Shown in pieces: positions 62,804 to 64,000 of a stretch of 64,000 bases of DNA. Made by a program: the position numbers and the translations under genes. The stretch comes from Taishania sp965247975. Lineage in GTDB: Bacteria; Bacteroidota; Bacteroidia; Flavobacteriales_D; Crocinitomicaceae. The stretch covers positions 3,968,001 to 4,032,000 of the forward strand of contig OZ252050.1 in the NCBI GenBank assembly GCA_965247975.1, given 5' to 3'. Below the pieces are notes generated by a model. The model searched no databases. It was not told the DNA's origin and worked only from the letters and a program-made list of their open reading frames with translations. The stretch's first letter is position 1. Every line of letters begins with the position of its first letter.

Positions 62804-64000
62804 CTACCCGCCCGTTATCCAGCGATATATATCATTTCCGTTAGCATACAGCATCAAGCCAATCAATAAGAAAAACCCAACATATTGGGCGTATTCCAAC
62901 ACTTTTTGAGGTGCTTCACGACCTGTTACAATTTCGTATAACAAGAAAACAACATGTCCCCCGTCTAAGGCAGGAATCGGTAAAATATTCATAAATGCTA
63001 AAATGATTGAAATCATAGCAGTGTTTAGCCAGAAGATTCTCCAATCCCATTCAGAAGGGAAAATTTTACCCATAGAACCAAAACCGCCCACTTGCTGAGC
63101 ACCTTCTTTCGTGAAAACCAAACTGAGCGATTTCACATAGTTCGAAAGCATGTCCATGCCAGCTTGTGTTCCCGCTGGAAATGATTCTAAAAACGTGAAT
63201 TTTTCGGTTGCAAATTTGAAATTATAATAATCATAAACCTCTGGTCTAAATCCTATTGTTCCATCTTTGTCCACATTCACTTTCAATGTTTTTTCTTCTC
63301 CTTTTCTGACAATAGCAAGTTCAATGGATTTCTTTTTATACGTTTTTAAAGTACGTTGAAAATCATTGAAAAAGACTGTTGATTTTCCATTGATTCCTGT
63401 GATACTATCACCATTTTTCAAGCCTGCTTTTTCGGCATTTGATTTCTTCACAATTTCATTGACAACCGTTGGAATACGCATATCGGTATACAAGGATTGA
63501 TACTTGTTTTTAAGCGCAATTTGATCAAAATTCTTAGGTAACTGAACTTTAACTTCTTCTCCACCACGCAAAACAGTCAATTCGCGTTTGCCATCAATCA
63601 ACACAACACGCATCGCATCGTTGATCGACTTGAGTTTTATGTCGCCAACTTTTAAAGGAATATCTCCATCTTGCAAGCCAAATTTTTTCAGTTTTGGATC
63701 GGCAACAACCATTCCGTACTTCGCCGTTTCCTGTGTTGCGTATTCTTTTCCGTACGCCCACAAAACCATAGCATAAATAAATAAAGCAAGCAAAAAGTTG
63801 ACAATGACACCTCCAAGCATGATAATCAATCGTTGCCACGCTGGTTTCGAACGAAACTCCCATGGTTCGGCAGGTTTTGCCAATTGTTCTGTGTCCATGG
63901 ATTCATCAACCATACCAGCAATTTTCACGTATCCACCCAAGGGCAACCACCCAATTCCCCACTCTGTTTCACCAATTTTTCGTTTGAAAATAGAAAACCA
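62804..64000 (-). CDS. rseP: Site-2 protease RseP, N-terminus outside the window
   Basis: The 399 codons present lack the true start; the frame runs open to 64000 with W-F-S-I-F-K-R-K before GWLPLGGYVKI, so a TTG near 63946 is not the real start. The HExxH metal motif lies further upstream, outside the window. Visible are the G-G-Y-V-K-I-A-G-M membrane re-entrant segment, a transmembrane helix (LIIMLGGVIVNFLLALFIYA), two PDZ domains (about 95-190 and 190-275, with NSDxAEKAGLKNGDSITGI-type turn) and the second metal site ILPIPALDGGHVVFLLYEIV. RseP cleaves anti-sigma factors and leftover signal peptides within the inner membrane. Confidence 0.92.
   Translation of the reverse strand, partial: WFSIFKRKIGETEWGIGWLPLGGYVKIAGMVDESMDTEQLAKPAEPWEFRSKPAWQRLIIMLGGVIVNFLLALFIYAMVLWAYGKEYATQETAKYGMVVADPKLKKFGLQDGDIPLKVGDIKLKSINDAMRVVLIDGKRELTVLRGGEEVKVQLPKNFDQIALKNKYQSLYTDMRIPTVVNEIVKKSNAEKAGLKNGDSITGINGKSTVFFNDFQRTLKTYKKKSIELAIVRKGEEKTLKVNVDKDGTIGFRPEVYDYYNFKFATEKFTFLESFPAGTQAGMDMLSNYVKSLSLVFTKEGAQQVGGFGSMGKIFPSEWDWRIFWLNTAMISIILAFMNILPIPALDGGHVVFLLYEIVTGREAPQKVLEYAQYVGFFLLIGLMLYANGNDIYRWITGG

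Overview
The window is AT-rich DNA from a member of the Bacteroidota, most likely a Flavobacteriales-type organism (a Crocinitomicaceae/Fluviicola-like genome would fit, but this is inference). The signs are several large secreted proteins with type IX secretion (T9SS) C-terminal sorting domains of both type A and the gliding-motility (type B) kind, a fused MurF-alanine racemase, many lipoproteins with short lipoboxes, starts without clear Shine-Dalgarno sequences, and promoters matching the Bacteroidota pattern TTTG / TAnnTTTG. About 46 protein genes are packed tightly on both strands. I see no tRNA, rRNA, CRISPR array or recognisable defence island.

Layout. 1-1120: start of a metallo-beta-lactamase-fold gene and a family 9 glycosyltransferase (minus). 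1343-2551: a REP-associated tyrosine transposase (RAYT) carrying a 64-bp perfect palindrome inside its coding sequence, then a small membrane protein. 2560-8790: a minus-strand envelope cluster (GT22-like mannosyltransferase, LTA-synthase-like sulfatase-fold enzyme, MurF-Alr fusion, thymidine kinase). 8995-12267: an acidic linker protein overlapping an M28 peptidase, then a glycine-rich lipoprotein. 12268-15478: a nested mobile region, an IS110-family element whose long non-coding left part folds into extensive hairpins (bridge RNA candidate) and whose transposase tail is interrupted by a complete IS4-family element with 18-bp inverted repeats and a 9-bp target duplication. 15479-27566: vWA protein, T9SS cargo, histidine kinase, lipoproteins (one with a CxxCH haem site), an esterase and an HMA-like lipoprotein. 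27794-34721: EngB, an MBL-rhodanese protein, and the infB-nusA-rimP operon with a terminator-like hairpin in its leader. 34862-38327: DUF3109 protein, REP-like repeats, AsmA-like protein. 38437-46528: two T9SS type B cargo proteins, small exported proteins, seryl-tRNA synthetase. 46810-59306: L,D-transpeptidase-like protein, S9 peptidase, RND-type exporter, RfbA, polyprenyl synthetase, MetG and a large SprB-repeat adhesin-like protein ending in a REP-like repeat. 59381-64000: a small protein, a Qnr-like pentapeptide repeat protein, two exported proteins and a truncated RseP.

How it fits together. Most of the window is core metabolism and envelope biology: peptidoglycan precursors (MurF-Alr), polyprenyl carrier, dTDP-glucose, periplasmic proteases and peptidoglycan cross-linking, plus outer-surface T9SS cargo. 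The most unusual material is mobile or repeat DNA: the RAYT with its own internal palindrome, REP-like repeats at 35.5 kb and 59.3 kb that are exact reverse complements over 25 bp, and the IS110 element with its structured leader, broken by IS4. These are the parts most worth a second look.
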